Positions 1 to 8,867 are shown, counted from the first letter of the stretch. The stretch: DNA of 64,000 nt from Streptococcus entericus DSM 14446 (GCF_000380025.1 NZ_KB904182.1:1-64000), one strand, 5' to 3'. Numbers and translations: made by a program. Notes: generated by a model not told the origin, from the sequence alone.

Positions 1-759
1 ACTTCTGATAAGTACACCGTCCATGTCTACACCACCTACACCGATAACACCACCATCGGCAGTAACTTAGGGGAGTTCAAGATTAGTAAAGAAGTCCCTA
101 AAGCTACCGCTACGGAATCCAAAGAACAAATTCGTCCATCAGATGACAAGAAACTAGCTAGCATTCAAGTGGTAGACTACAAAAAAGACAAGGGTGACTT
201 TACTGTTAAAGTGACTCAAACAGAGGGCGGCAAGTCAGTGAAAGATGTCCGTATCGCTGTTTGGTCTGACAATAAAGGGCAAGATGATTTGAAATGGTAT
301 ACCCCTAAAGTTGAGAATAAACAAGCAAATGCCAAGGTCTATATCTCAAATCATTCAAATACGTCAGATAAGTATCACGTTCATGTCTATACCACCTATA
401 CTGACAATCAGACAGTAGGAACAAATTTAGGTGCTTTTGAAGTGATTAAGCCTGAACCTAAGCTGGCAACAATTGAAGTTCAAGACTATCAAGAAAATAA
501 AACCTATTTCACTGTAAAAGTGACAGGCTCCGAGAACTCCAAGGAGGTTAAAGATGTCCGTATCGCTGTTTGGTCAAAAGATAAAGGGCAAGATGACGTC
601 AAATGGTATACTCCAGAGGTGACAAATAACCGAGCAGCAGCAACAATTAGTATTGCCAACCATTCCAATACTTCAGATCAATACACTGTGCATGTTTATA
701 CAACCTACTCAGATGGTAGCACAATTGGAACAGATGCAGGAACTTTTAACATAAAAAAA
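1..759 (+). repeat. Tandem Bsp-like coding repeats (2 full, 1 partial)
   Basis: Units of about 300 bp at 1-93 (3' end only), 154-453 and 463-759. The DNA encoding DVRIAVWS is almost the same in the two full units, which suggests recent duplication or homogenisation. Such repeats can change copy number between strains. Confidence 0.8.
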
Positions 760-1290
760 CCTAATCTTGCTACTATTTATGGAACAGACCAAGTGAATAA
801 CGTCTCTGATAGTATCAAGAAAGTTCTTCAAATTGCAGGTGATTTACTCGGTGTTGAAATTGGCGGAGCAGCCCACAAGAAAATCGTTGACGACTACAAT
901 GCTGTTTCACCACTACCTGTTGGCTACAAAGTCGCCTATGATGACGATTGGTGCGATGTATTTACTACTGTTGTCTTCCAACGTGCTGGCTTATCACACC
1001 TAATTGGTCGTGAGTGTGGCGTTGAGCGACACACCAAGATTTTTAAATCTTTGGGCATTTGGAACGAAGATGGTTCAACCACACCTAAGACCGGTGATAT
1101 CATCACCTTTAACTGGGATCAAAACTATCAAGCTAATGACGGTTTTGCCGATCATATTGGTATTGTTACTCACGTCCAAGACGGTATCATTCATACCATT
1201 GAAGGAAATAATGACCAGCAGGTTCGTCGTAGGACATATAAAATTGGTCATGGTAATATCCGAGGGTTTGCGCGACCAAACTACAGCTAA
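1..1290 (+). CDS. Bsp-like repeat protein with C-terminal CHAP domain (5' end outside window)
   Basis: The frame is open from base 1, so the start lies upstream; 429 residues are visible. The visible part has a partial and two full copies of an about 100-residue unit (bases 1-93, 154-453, 463-759) carrying the motifs VKDVRIAVWS, KGQDD, WYTP, NHSNTSD and VHVYTTY, which is the GBS Bsp-like repeat. A CHAP-type cysteine amidohydrolase domain follows (about bases 880-1287), with the likely catalytic Cys in DDWCDVFTT, His in ADHIGIVTH and a Glu/Asn in IEGNN. Known members of this combination are secreted or cell-wall-associated peptidoglycan hydrolases of streptococci. Any signal peptide or further repeats would be upstream. 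The repeats probably bind the wall and CHAP cuts peptidoglycan; this role is inferred. Confidence 0.85.
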   Translation, partial: TSDKYTVHVYTTYTDNTTIGSNLGEFKISKEVPKATATESKEQIRPSDDKKLASIQVVDYKKDKGDFTVKVTQTEGGKSVKDVRIAVWSDNKGQDDLKWYTPKVENKQANAKVYISNHSNTSDKYHVHVYTTYTDNQTVGTNLGAFEVIKPEPKLATIEVQDYQENKTYFTVKVTGSENSKEVKDVRIAVWSKDKGQDDVKWYTPEVTNNRAAATISIANHSNTSDQYTVHVYTTYSDGSTIGTDAGTFNIKKPNLATIYGTDQVNNVSDSIKKVLQIAGDLLGVEIGGAAHKKIVDDYNAVSPLPVGYKVAYDDDWCDVFTTVVFQRAGLSHLIGRECGVERHTKIFKSLGIWNEDGSTTPKTGDIITFNWDQNYQANDGFADHIGIVTHVQDGIIHTIEGNNDQQVRRRTYKIGHGNIRGFARPNYS

Positions 1291-1320
1291 GAGTATAACT
1301 TTGCCGAATATGCTAAAATC

Positions 1321-1358
1321 AAGACAGAGAGGACAGTACTTGTTTTCTCTGTTTTTGT
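1321..1358 (+). terminator. Terminator of the CHAP protein gene
   Basis: Inverted arms GACAGAGA and TCTCTGTTT separated by about 16 nt, then a T-rich tract. It lies 30 bp after the stop codon of the repeat/CHAP gene. Confidence 0.6.
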
Positions 1359-1412
1359 TGATTGTCTAAATGGTATTTTATACCAATACCCATTAGGATA
1401 AGGAGGCAACAT

Positions 1413-1459
1413 CAACTAGAGCGTTATAGCTAAAAACTATAGCTTCTTCTAGTTTTTTT
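1413..1459 (+). terminator. Stem-loop with T-run ahead of the SAM hydrolase gene
   Basis: Outer arms AACTAG/CTAGTT and inner arms TATAG/CTATA enclose a short loop, followed by seven Ts. It could be a second terminator of the upstream gene or an attenuator; the promoter below lies after it, which favours a terminator. Confidence 0.5.
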
Positions 1460-1462
1460 CTA

Positions 1463-1492
1463 TTATCCAAATGTAAAAATCTATGATAAAAT
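1463..1492 (+). promoter_or_regulatory. Promoter of the SAM hydrolase-ECF pair
   Basis: Weak -35 TTATCC, 18 bp spacer, extended -10 TGaTAAAAT at 1484-1492, 28 bp before the start codon. Confidence 0.5.
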
Positions 1493-1519
1493 AAAAGCTC
1501 ACAGTAAGAAAGGAGACTT

Positions 1520-2371
1520 ATGTCAAACAATCTATTAGTCCTGCAATCGGACTTTGGGCTGGTGGACGGAGCGGTATCTGCCATGATTGGCGTTACCTTG
1601 CAAGAAGATCCAACACTTGGTGTCCATCACCTGACTCACGATATCACCCCCTACAATATCTTTGAAGCGTCCTACCGCCTCTTTCAAACCATCGAATACT
1701 GGCCTGAAGGCACGACTTTTGTGTCTGTCGTTGACCCTGGCGTTGGCTCCAAGCGCAAGAGCGTGGTGGCACTGACAGCAGCTAACCAGTACATCGTCAC
1801 GCCTGACAATGGTACCCTGTCCTACATCAAAAAGCACGTTGGCATTCAGGCGGTGCGTGAGATTTCTGAGGTGGCCAATCGCCGAGCAAACACCGAGCAT
1901 TCCTATACCTTCCACGGGCGGGATGTGTACGCTTATACTGGTGCCAAGCTGGCCAGTGGTCACATTAGTTTTGAAGAGGTGGGGCCAGAGTTGTCTGTCG
2001 ATGACATCATCGAATTGCCAGTAGTTGAAACGGTAGTTGACAGCAATCTCGTACGCGGTGCCATCGACATCTTAGATGTTCGTTTCGGTTCGCTTTGGAC
2101 GTCGATCACACGTGAGGAGTTCTACAGTCTCTCCCCAGAGTTTAATGACCGCTTTGAAGTGACCATCTATAACAACGACATGCTGGTCTACCAAAACCAA
2201 GTCACCTACGGCAAATCCTTTGCGGATGTTCGCATCGGTCAGCCGATTATCTACATCAACTCCCTCTACCGAGTTGGTCTGGCGATCAACCAGGGTTCCT
2301 TTGCCAAGGCTTATAATGTTGGCGTAGGTCCTCAGTGGCATATTGAACTTAAAAAACTTGAAAACAATTAG
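1520..2371 (+). CDS. SAM hydrolase / SAM hydroxide adenosyltransferase (DUF62 family)
   Basis: A 283-residue protein of the DUF62 fold family. Family members use water or hydroxide to split S-adenosylmethionine into adenosine and methionine. Motifs that support the call are LQSDFGL at the N-terminus, VDPGVGS near residue 72, TPDNGTL near 95 and FHGRDVY near 130; these line the SAM site in the family. Start ATG with AAAGGAGA seven bases upstream. The next gene, an ECF vitamin-uptake S component, begins 9 bp after the stop, so the two are co-transcribed. The product is cytosolic with no signal or membrane segment. The biological purpose in streptococci is not established. Confidence 0.88.
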   Translation: MSNNLLVLQSDFGLVDGAVSAMIGVTLQEDPTLGVHHLTHDITPYNIFEASYRLFQTIEYWPEGTTFVSVVDPGVGSKRKSVVALTAANQYIVTPDNGTLSYIKKHVGIQAVREISEVANRRANTEHSYTFHGRDVYAYTGAKLASGHISFEEVGPELSVDDIIELPVVETVVDSNLVRGAIDILDVRFGSLWTSITREEFYSLSPEFNDRFEVTIYNNDMLVYQNQVTYGKSFADVRIGQPIIYINSLYRVGLAINQGSFAKAYNVGVGPQWHIELKKLENN

Positions 2372-2380
2372 GAGAATGTT

Positions 2381-2929
2381 ATGAAAAACAATACCATCAA
2401 AACCATCGTTGCCGCAGGAATCGGCGCAGCTTTATTCTTAGTCATCGGTATGGTCATCAATATCCCAACCCCAGTGCCTAATACCAGTATCCAGTTGCAG
2501 TATGCTTTGCAGTCCTTATTAGCAATCTTGTTTGGACCTTTGGCAGGTTTCTTTTCAGGATTTATCGGTCACACTCTCAAGGATGCCATGGCTGGTTATG
2601 GTCTCTGGTGGTCTTGGATCTTGCCGAGCGGACTCTTTGGTCTGGGACTCGGTCTGTTGAAAAGTCAATTTAAGATTGAGCAAGGCATTTTTACCACAAA
2701 AGATGCGATTCGCTTTAATATCGCTCAGTTAATCTTGAATGTCCTCGTTTGGGGCGTGGTGGCACCAGTTGGTGACATTCTTTTCTACGCACAACCAGCT
2801 GAGAAGGTTTTTGCCCAAGCCCTTATGGCTGGTTTAGCCAATGCCTTTACAGTGGCTATCGGTGGGACGCTTTTACTGTCTATCTATGCGAAAACCCGTA
2901 CCAAGTCAGGTAGTTTATCCAAAAATTAA
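2381..2929 (+). CDS. ECF transporter S component (UPF0397 family)
   Basis: A 182-residue protein with about five or six hydrophobic segments, an N-terminal [13 protein letters not shown] helix and [13 protein letters not shown] in the first third, as in the UPF0397 substrate-binding subunits often annotated as riboflavin-type ECF transporters. S components bind the vitamin and need an energising module (EcfA, EcfA', EcfT). No ATPase or EcfT gene follows here; a terminator closes the unit. The protein therefore presumably uses the shared ECF module encoded elsewhere. SD GGAGAA lies 5 bases before the ATG. The substrate cannot be told from sequence. Confidence 0.85.
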   Translation: MKNNTIKTIVAAGIGAALFLVIGMVINIPTPVPNTSIQLQYALQSLLAILFGPLAGFFSGFIGHTLKDAMAGYGLWWSWILPSGLFGLGLGLLKSQFKIEQGIFTTKDAIRFNIAQLILNVLVWGVVAPVGDILFYAQPAEKVFAQALMAGLANAFTVAIGGTLLLSIYAKTRTKSGSLSKN

Positions 2930-2936
2930 GAACGTT

Positions 2937-2970
2937 GAGCCCAGAGGAAGATTCTTCTGGCGCTCTTTTT
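2937..2970 (+). terminator. Terminator after the ECF S component
   Basis: Arms GAGC-CCAGAGGA and TCTTCTGG-GCTC (one bulge, one G-U), four-base loop, then CTTTTT. Confidence 0.8.
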
Positions 2971-2978
2971 GTTATATC

Positions 2979-2987
2979 TGGTATAAT
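2979..2987 (+). promoter_or_regulatory. Extended -10 of the aldo/keto reductase gene
   Basis: TGgTATAAT just after the preceding terminator, without a clear -35. The predicted transcript start would be only about 13 nt before the ATG, so the leader is very short. Confidence 0.55.
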
Positions 2988-3006
2988 AGATAAAGGAGGA
3001 CTAGAT

Positions 3007-3921
3007 ATGTTACAACCCATTGGACAAACAAATTTGCAAGGCTCACGCGTAGCGCTGGGGTGCATGCGCATGGCCAGCTTAGATATTGAACAGGCTATGA
3101 CTGTTCTGACTGCTTGTCAAGAGCTGGGCATCAATTTTTTTGACCATGCTGACATTTATGGTGGTGGCGAGTCGGAACGCCGTTTTGCTCAAGCTCAAAA
3201 AGCCCTTGGTATCAAGCGAGAAGAAATAATTCTTCAATCTAAATGTGGTATCCGCAGAGGCTTCTTTGATTTTTCAAAAGACCATATTTTGTCTTCTATC
3301 GATGGGATATTAGAGCGCCTTGAAACAGATTATTTGGATATTTTAGCCCTGCACAGACCTGATACGCTCATGGAGCCCGAGGAGGTTGCGGAAGCTTTTT
3401 ACCAACTCAAAAAAGCAGGAAAGGTGAAACATTTTGGGGTCAGCAATCAGAACCCTCAACAGATGGCTCTCTTGCAAGCTTATCTTGATGAGCCTTTAGC
3501 GGTCAACCAACTGCAGCTCTCTCCAGCGCATACACCGATGATTGATAGTGGGCTCAATGTCAATATTCTCAATCAAGCTGGTGTTAATCGTGATAATGGG
3601 GTGCTAGAGTATTGCCGCCTCAATAAGGTGACGATTCAGGCTTGGTCACCGTTCCAAGTTGATTTGGCAAAAGGTGTTTTCTTTAATCATCCAGATTATC
3701 AGGACCTCGTGGCAACGCTTGACCAATACGCCCAGCAGTTTGGTGTGTCGCGTGAAGCTATGGTTGTTGCATGGATTCTTCGCCATCCTGCACAGATGCA
3801 GGTGCTCATTGGGTCGATGAATCCTGACCGTATCGCTAACATGATGCAAAGTAAGTATGTTGACTTATCACGTGAGGACTGGTATGCCATTTACCGCAGT
3901 GCAGGCAATGTGTTGCCTTAA
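3007..3921 (+). CDS. Aldo/keto reductase
   Basis: A 304-residue NAD(P)H-dependent oxidoreductase of the aldo/keto reductase superfamily (YdhF-like group). The tetrad is visible: Asp and Tyr in FDHADIYGGGESE (about residues 47-58), Lys in LQSKCGI (about 80) and His in ALHRPD (about 115). The C-terminal NADP-binding part contains LIGSMNPDRI. ATG at 3007 is preferred over an upstream TTG because AAAGGAGGA lies 6 bases before it and the upstream codons overlap the terminator. Monocistronic. The substrate is unknown. Confidence 0.9.
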   Translation: MLQPIGQTNLQGSRVALGCMRMASLDIEQAMTVLTACQELGINFFDHADIYGGGESERRFAQAQKALGIKREEIILQSKCGIRRGFFDFSKDHILSSIDGILERLETDYLDILALHRPDTLMEPEEVAEAFYQLKKAGKVKHFGVSNQNPQQMALLQAYLDEPLAVNQLQLSPAHTPMIDSGLNVNILNQAGVNRDNGVLEYCRLNKVTIQAWSPFQVDLAKGVFFNHPDYQDLVATLDQYAQQFGVSREAMVVAWILRHPAQMQVLIGSMNPDRIANMMQSKYVDLSREDWYAIYRSAGNVLP

Positions 3922-3952
3922 TCCTCAAATCAGTTGAACAACAAGAAACAGT

Positions 3953-3985
3953 CAATCCCCCAGATGTCATGCCTCTGGGGGATTG
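3953..3985. terminator. Stem-loop between convergent genes
   Basis: A perfect 12-bp stem (3953-3964 with 3974-3985, arm CAATCCCCCAGA) lies between the reductase and asparaginase genes. The T-tracts on either side are weak, so its efficiency is uncertain; it may serve both strands. Confidence 0.6.
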
Positions 3986-3991
3986 GTCGGT

Positions 3992-4951
3992 TTAGCCTTC
4001 GATATAGTCTCTTAATGCCTGACCAGACAGCCCTGCATTGATAGCAATGAGTAATTTCAAGCGAGCTTTCTGCGCATTGAGTTCTTTGACGAAAAGGACT
4101 CCTTTGCCAGCAAGTTCTACCCCACCGCCTTCATAGCCGTAAACGGGTTCTGCGATGCCGTTGAAACAACGGGATACCAAAACGATGGGAATTTGTCTTT
4201 GCAAGAGCTTGTCAAGCTGTCGGCTAGCTTCTGGTGGTAGGTTCCCTGCCCCCATAGCCTCAATCACCACGCCCGATACTTGGTCAGGATCCAGCAAGCT
4301 AAAGAGCTCACCAGTCATGCCTGCGTAGGCTTTAATAATAGGGACAAGCCCTTTGACCTGTTTGAGGTCAAAGCGGACACGCTGTTCAGCTGCTTTGAAA
4401 AAGAGGATATCATGTTTCATGATGACCCCAAGCGGACCATGGGTCGGTGTTTGAAAGGTTGAAACATTGGTGGTATGGGTTTTAGTCACATATTTTGCGG
4501 CATGGATTTCATCATTCATCACCACTAAGACACCCTTGTCAGCACTCTTGTCATGACTGGCAACCCGCAGGGCACTGAGAAAGTTATAAACCCCATCGCT
4601 GCCGAGTTCGTTTGAACTGCGCATGGCACCTGTCAACACGATAGGAATCTGCGGTATCGCCATGGTATCAAGGAAATAAGCCGTCTCTTCTAAGGTATCT
4701 GTGCCGTGTGTAATCACAACTCCGTCAATCTGCTCTGCCATTTCTCTAATTAAGCCATAAAGCTGAAGCATATGGTCACAGGTGATATGGGGGCTGGGCA
4801 AATGAAAGGGCTCACGGTTAATCAACTCAACCCCCTCTAAAGACGGGCTGACCGCTAGCATGGGATTGACGGCTTCGGGGCGGACCTGTCCTGAGCTATC
4901 GGCGGTCATGGAAATAGTCCCACCAGTATGAATGACGAGTATTTTTTTCAT
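3992..4951 (-). CDS. ansA: L-asparaginase (type I, cytosolic)
   Basis: A 319-residue asparaginase that hydrolyses L-asparagine to aspartate and ammonia. Both catalytic threonine motifs are present: HTGGTIS near the N-terminus (residues 8-14) and THGTDTLEETAYF near 80. A Ser/Asn-rich substrate segment GAMRSSNELGSDG lies at about 108-120. There is no signal peptide, so it acts in the cytosol. It diverges from the HAD gene; the two starts are 75 bp apart. Length is normal for bacterial AnsA proteins. Confidence 0.93.
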   Translation of the reverse strand: MKKILVIHTGGTISMTADSSGQVRPEAVNPMLAVSPSLEGVELINREPFHLPSPHITCDHMLQLYGLIREMAEQIDGVVITHGTDTLEETAYFLDTMAIPQIPIVLTGAMRSSNELGSDGVYNFLSALRVASHDKSADKGVLVVMNDEIHAAKYVTKTHTTNVSTFQTPTHGPLGVIMKHDILFFKAAEQRVRFDLKQVKGLVPIIKAYAGMTGELFSLLDPDQVSGVVIEAMGAGNLPPEASRQLDKLLQRQIPIVLVSRCFNGIAEPVYGYEGGGVELAGKGVLFVKELNAQKARLKLLIAINAGLSGQALRDYIEG

Positions 4952-4960
4952 GAAAAATGG

Positions 4961-4989
4961 TTACGCTTTCTACTAAAATGTGCTATACT
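4961..4989 (+). promoter_or_regulatory. Promoter of the HAD/NTP-pyrophosphatase gene
   Basis: -35 TTACGC, 17 bp, -10 TATACT preceded by TGc (extended -10). It lies 38 bp before the TTG start. Confidence 0.75.
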
Positions 4990-5026
4990 TAATTGTAACA
5001 TATCATCGAGAGAAAGGTGGCGAATT

Positions 5027-6433
5027 TTGGCGATAAAAGCAGTATTTTTTGATATTGATGGCACGCTGATGACAGATACCAAACGGGTACAAAAATCAAC
5101 GGTCAAGGCCATCAAAGAGCTGAAAAATCAGGGGATCCTAGTGGGTCTAGCAACAGGACGCGGTCCAGCCTTTGTCGCTCCTTTCATGGAGAATTATGGT
5201 TTTGATTTTGCGGTGACCTATAACGGTCAGTATGTGCTGACCCGAAATGAGGTCATCTATGCGAATCCCTTGCCCAAATCAACAATTTTCAAACTCATGT
5301 CTTATGCCAAAAAAAGACGCATGGAGGTGTCTTTGGGGACAGCTTCTGGCTTAGTCGGATCTGGTTTGATTCACTTGGGCACCAGCTCAAAAGCACAGGT
5401 TCTCAGCCATATCATTCCCAAACAGTGGGCTAAGGCAGTTGAGCGCAGCTTTAAGCACATTTTCCGTCGTCTGAGGCCACAAAACTATGATAAATTAAAC
5501 CTGATCGCCCGTGAAACGATTTTCCAGATTGTGGTCGTAGCGACAACTGATAAAACAGCTGAGCTGGAACAGGCTTTCCCAGAAATCACTATCACCAGGA
5601 GCAGTTCTTATTCTGCTGATTTAATCAGTAAAGGGCAATCCAAGCTACGAGGGATTTGTCGCTTGGCGGAGCATTTTGATTTTGATTTGTACGAAGTTAT
5701 GGCTTTTGGAGATTCTGACAACGATATGGAAATGTTGTCCAGTGTCGGTGTTGGTGTTGCCATGGGAAATGCCCAACCAACTCTAAAGGCTATTGCACAT
5801 CATGTCACCTCAGACAACAACACCAACGGTATCGCCAAGGCGCTGTGGCATTATGGGCTGATTCAACTGGAAGAGGGCGAACATTTTCGTTCAGCGGATG
5901 ACAATTTTAACAAGGTTAAAGCTTTCCACCAGATGGTTGATGGGATGACGCACGAGATGCCTAGGCTCTACCAGCTGACTGAAGCTGGGCACCGAGCTGA
6001 CTTTATGCTCGAAGAACTGGTGGAGTTTCTCCATGCCAGTAGCCAGGGAAATGAGGAAGCCTTTGCTGCTGCAGTCGCTGATCTACACAAGGCTTTAGAA
6101 CGAGCGACCGATAAGGTGAAAAAAACGTCTCAAACCAGCTCACCTCTTGTTGGTCAAGTTGATGCTCTGGCTGACTTGCTCTATTTGACCTACGGCTCCT
6201 TCGTCTTGATGGGAGTTGATCCTAAGCCTATCGTTGACACTATTCATGCGGCCAACATGGGAAAAATTTTTCCTGATGGTCAAGTGCATCGTGACCCGAT
6301 AACTAATAAGGTACTCAAGCCAGATGATTGGCAGGAACGCTGTGCTCCTGAACCAGCCATCAAAAAAGAACTAGATAGACAGATGCAAAAGGCACTGAAG
6401 CATCAATCCCGAACAGGGAAACAGCAAAAATAA
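5027..6433 (+). CDS. Two-domain protein: Cof-type HAD phosphatase fused to a MazG/HisE-like domain
   Basis: A 468-residue protein in two halves. Residues 1-290 form an HAD-IIB (Cof) phosphatase with motif I FFDIDGTLM, motif II ATGRG, a Lys region near SKGQSK and motif IV FGDSDNDMEM. The C-terminal part (about 300-468) resembles the all-alpha NTP pyrophosphatase fold: an acidic helix MLEELVEF, VDALADLLYLTYG and HAANMGKIFPDG. The pair suggests removal of a phosphorylated or non-canonical nucleotide, but this is inference. The TTG at 5027 is chosen because AGGTGG lies 6 bases upstream; the frame is open further upstream without a good ribosome site. Confidence 0.8.
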   Translation: MAIKAVFFDIDGTLMTDTKRVQKSTVKAIKELKNQGILVGLATGRGPAFVAPFMENYGFDFAVTYNGQYVLTRNEVIYANPLPKSTIFKLMSYAKKRRMEVSLGTASGLVGSGLIHLGTSSKAQVLSHIIPKQWAKAVERSFKHIFRRLRPQNYDKLNLIARETIFQIVVVATTDKTAELEQAFPEITITRSSSYSADLISKGQSKLRGICRLAEHFDFDLYEVMAFGDSDNDMEMLSSVGVGVAMGNAQPTLKAIAHHVTSDNNTNGIAKALWHYGLIQLEEGEHFRSADDNFNKVKAFHQMVDGMTHEMPRLYQLTEAGHRADFMLEELVEFLHASSQGNEEAFAAAVADLHKALERATDKVKKTSQTSSPLVGQVDALADLLYLTYGSFVLMGVDPKPIVDTIHAANMGKIFPDGQVHRDPITNKVLKPDDWQERCAPEPAIKKELDRQMQKALKHQSRTGKQQK

Positions 6434-6485
6434 GAGGCAGACTTCTCAAATCCTATGGAGACATGAACGTCTGTCTCTCTTTTTG
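6433..6485 (+). terminator. Terminator of the HAD gene
   Basis: Ten-bp arms AGAGGCAGAC/GTCTGTCTCT (one G-U) starting in the stop codon, with a long loop of about 26 nt, then TCTTTTT. Confidence 0.65.
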
Positions 6486-6511
6486 CAATTTTTTTGCGAA
6501 TACCTTATAAT
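6483..6511 (+). promoter_or_regulatory. Promoter of the dut-radA operon
   Basis: -35 TTGCAA, 17 bp spacer, -10 TATAAT. It overlaps the last bases of the preceding terminator and drives dut, the unknown gene and radA. Confidence 0.8.
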
Positions 6512-6546
6512 GGATAACAATGAAGACCAATCAAAAAGGAGTAGAC

Positions 6547-6990
6547 ATGAACACACGTGGATTTGAGTTAGTCAGCTGTTTTACTGACGAGACCCTTTTG
6601 CCCAAACGCGAAACCGCCCACGCGGCAGGTTATGACCTAAAAGCGGCAGAGACGACCGTCATTGGGGCAGGGGAAATTGTATTGGTCCCTACAGGGGTCA
6701 AGGCTTATATGCAGGCAGGCGAGGTGCTGTATCTCTATGATCGCTCGTCCAATCCTCGCAAGAAAGGCTTGGTCTTGATTAACTCTGTTGGGGTCATTGA
6801 CGGCGATTACTATGGCAATCCAGCCAATGAAGGGCACATCTACGCCCAGATGAAAAATATCACTGACCAGACTGTGACCGTTGAAGCAGGCGAGCGCATT
6901 GTGCAGGCTGTTTTTGCACCCTTTTTACTGGCAGACGGTGATGTGGCGACAGGTCAGCGAACAGGCGGTTTTGGTAGTACAGGAGATTAG
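6547..6990 (+). CDS. dut: dUTP diphosphatase
   Basis: A 147-residue trimeric dUTPase that converts dUTP to dUMP and pyrophosphate, keeping uracil out of DNA and feeding thymidylate synthesis. The five family motifs are in order: AGYDLKA, YDRSSNPRKKG, GVIDGDYYGN, GERIVQAVF and RTGGFGSTGD at the C-terminus. ATG 6547 has AAAAGGAG five to seven bases upstream; an in-frame ATG at 6520 has no such site. The next gene overlaps or touches the stop codon, so the genes are coupled. Confidence 0.95.
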   Translation: MNTRGFELVSCFTDETLLPKRETAHAAGYDLKAAETTVIGAGEIVLVPTGVKAYMQAGEVLYLYDRSSNPRKKGLVLINSVGVIDGDYYGNPANEGHIYAQMKNITDQTVTVEAGERIVQAVFAPFLLADGDVATGQRTGGFGSTGD

Positions 6991-6992
6991 TG

Positions 6993-7481
6993 ATGCAAAC
7001 GATGCCCTTTCAGCCTCAAGCTTGTCAAGGCTATCATACAATCTTTCAAAGAGGTATCGGTGGTTTCCTATACTTGGGATTTTTGCCCGATGGCGACAGA
7101 CTTCTCTGTATTTCAAGTCAATACCTCTCACTCATTAACTTGCTAACTGGTGAGGTTCGAGAGATTGATGGCGACTATGATGAGGAGTCTCTCTTGGCTT
7201 ATGGTGAGGGTATGGCACAGCCTATTGACATTGTAGGACAGACTGGCGGAGCCTTACCTTTGACCAACCAAGAAGAGGTAACTGTTTCTGCCTCTATTGA
7301 TAGTACAGGAGCTTATCCGATTTGTTCGCTAGTTTGGCAAATAGCAGAGCAGCCGCCTTACTTGATATTTGAATCTTATCTCCCCTATGTTTATGGCTTT
7401 AGCCCGGATGGGAGATACTATGTTCATGCTGATGACGGTGGCTTAACCGTTTTACGAAAAAAGGAGGAGTCGAGTGGCTAA
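6993..7481 (+). CDS. Unknown protein between dut and radA
   Basis: A 162-residue protein I do not assign to a named family. It has no signal peptide or membrane helix. Two segments, [12 protein letters not shown] near the N-terminus and [13 protein letters not shown] near the C-terminus, look like blades of a beta-propeller or WD-like fold, so it may be a small partial propeller. A GTG at 6990 overlapping the dut stop is an alternative start. Its 3' end overlaps radA by 8 bp, so translation of the three genes is probably coupled. Streptococci often carry a gene of unknown function in this slot. Confidence 0.7.
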   Translation: MQTMPFQPQACQGYHTIFQRGIGGFLYLGFLPDGDRLLCISSQYLSLINLLTGEVREIDGDYDEESLLAYGEGMAQPIDIVGQTGGALPLTNQEEVTVSASIDSTGAYPICSLVWQIAEQPPYLIFESYLPYVYGFSPDGRYYVHADDGGLTVLRKKEESSG

Positions 7482-8835
7482 GAAAAAATCGACCTTTATT
7501 TGTGAGGCCTGTGGTTACCATTCACCAAAGTATCTAGGACGGTGTCCTAATTGCTCCAACTGGGCTTCCTTTGTGGAAGAAGTTGAGGTAGCCGAGGTCA
7601 AAAATGCCCGTGTCAGCTTAACAGGCGAAAAAACCAAGCCTGTCAAGCTCAACCAAGTCACCTCAAGCACGGTCGACCGCACTAAGACTGACATGGAAGA
7701 ATTCAACCGTGTACTGGGTGGAGGCGTTGTGCCTGGCAGCCTCGTCCTCATCGGTGGCGACCCTGGGATCGGTAAGTCGACCTTGCTCCTCCAAGTCTCC
7801 ACCCAGCTGGCCAGCAAGGGCACCGCACTCTACGTCTCTGGGGAGGAGTCTGCGGAGCAGATTAAGCTGAGGAGCGAGCGTTTGGGCGACATAGACAACG
7901 AGTTTTACCTCTATGCCGAAACCAATATGCAGAGCATTCGAGCCGAAATCGAGAAGCTCCAGCCAGATTTTCTGATTATCGATTCCATCCAAACCATCAT
8001 GAGCCCAGAGGTAGGGAGCGTTCAGGGCTCTGTCTCTCAGGTGCGTGAAGTGACAGCCGAACTGATGCAGCTGGCTAAGACCAATAACATCGCGACCTTT
8101 ATCGTAGGTCATGTGACCAAGGAAGGGACACTGGCTGGGCCACGGATGCTAGAGCACATGGTGGACACCGTGCTCTATTTTGAAGGGGAGCGCCAGCACA
8201 CCTTTCGGATCCTGCGGGCGGTTAAAAACCGCTTTGGCTCGACCAATGAAATCGGCATTTTCGAGATGCAGTCAGCTGGACTGGTCGAAGTTCTCAACCC
8301 CAGTCAAGTCTTTCTGGAAGAGCGCCTAGATGGGGCGACAGGCTCTGCGATTGTCGTAACCATGGAAGGAACACGACCAATCCTAGCGGAAGTGCAGGCT
8401 CTAGTGACCCCAACTGTTTTTGGCAATGCCAAGCGCACCACCACTGGACTAGACTTTAACCGTGTCAGCCTGATCATGGCGGTGCTGGAGAAGCGTTGTA
8501 ACCTGCTTTTGCAAAATCAGGATGCCTACCTCAAGTCGGCAGGCGGTGTCAAGCTAGATGAGCCTGCTATCGACCTGGCTGTTGCTGTCGCCATTGCTTC
8601 CAGCTACAAGGACAAGCCAACGGACCCTCAAGAGTGCTTTATCGGGGAAATCGGTCTAACGGGTGAAATCCGTCGGGTCAACCGCATCGAGCAGCGGATT
8701 AACGAGGCTAGCAAGCTCGGCTTCACACGAATCTATGCCCCCAAAAATTCCTTGACAGGGCTCAAATTGCCCAAGGGAATTGAGGTTATCGGAGTCATGA
8801 CAGTCGGTGAAGTACTGAAAAAAGTATTTAGTTAA
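7474..8835 (+). CDS. radA: DNA repair protein RadA
   Basis: A 453-residue RecA-like ATPase that helps branch migration and recombination intermediates in repair and transformation. Order of parts: N-terminal C4 zinc finger [18 protein letters not shown] (residues 10-27), RecA core with Walker [11 protein letters not shown] (about 89-98), the RadA signature KNRFGSTNE (about 252-260), and a C-terminal Lon-protease-like domain. The GTG start has AAAGGAGGA five bases upstream. Last gene of the dut operon; a bidirectional terminator follows. Confidence 0.97.
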   Translation: MAKKKSTFICEACGYHSPKYLGRCPNCSNWASFVEEVEVAEVKNARVSLTGEKTKPVKLNQVTSSTVDRTKTDMEEFNRVLGGGVVPGSLVLIGGDPGIGKSTLLLQVSTQLASKGTALYVSGEESAEQIKLRSERLGDIDNEFYLYAETNMQSIRAEIEKLQPDFLIIDSIQTIMSPEVGSVQGSVSQVREVTAELMQLAKTNNIATFIVGHVTKEGTLAGPRMLEHMVDTVLYFEGERQHTFRILRAVKNRFGSTNEIGIFEMQSAGLVEVLNPSQVFLEERLDGATGSAIVVTMEGTRPILAEVQALVTPTVFGNAKRTTTGLDFNRVSLIMAVLEKRCNLLLQNQDAYLKSAGGVKLDEPAIDLAVAVAIASSYKDKPTDPQECFIGEIGLTGEIRRVNRIEQRINEASKLGFTRIYAPKNSLTGLKLPKGIEVIGVMTVGEVLKKVFS

Positions 8836-8838
8836 GAT

Positions 8839-8866
8839 AAAAAAGACCTCGCGAGGTCTTTTTTTG
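8839..8866. terminator. Bidirectional terminator radA/rny
   Basis: A near-perfect palindrome AAAAAGACCTCG-CGAGGTCTTTTT with T-runs on both strands, between convergent radA and rny. Confidence 0.92.
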
Positions 8867-8867
8867 A

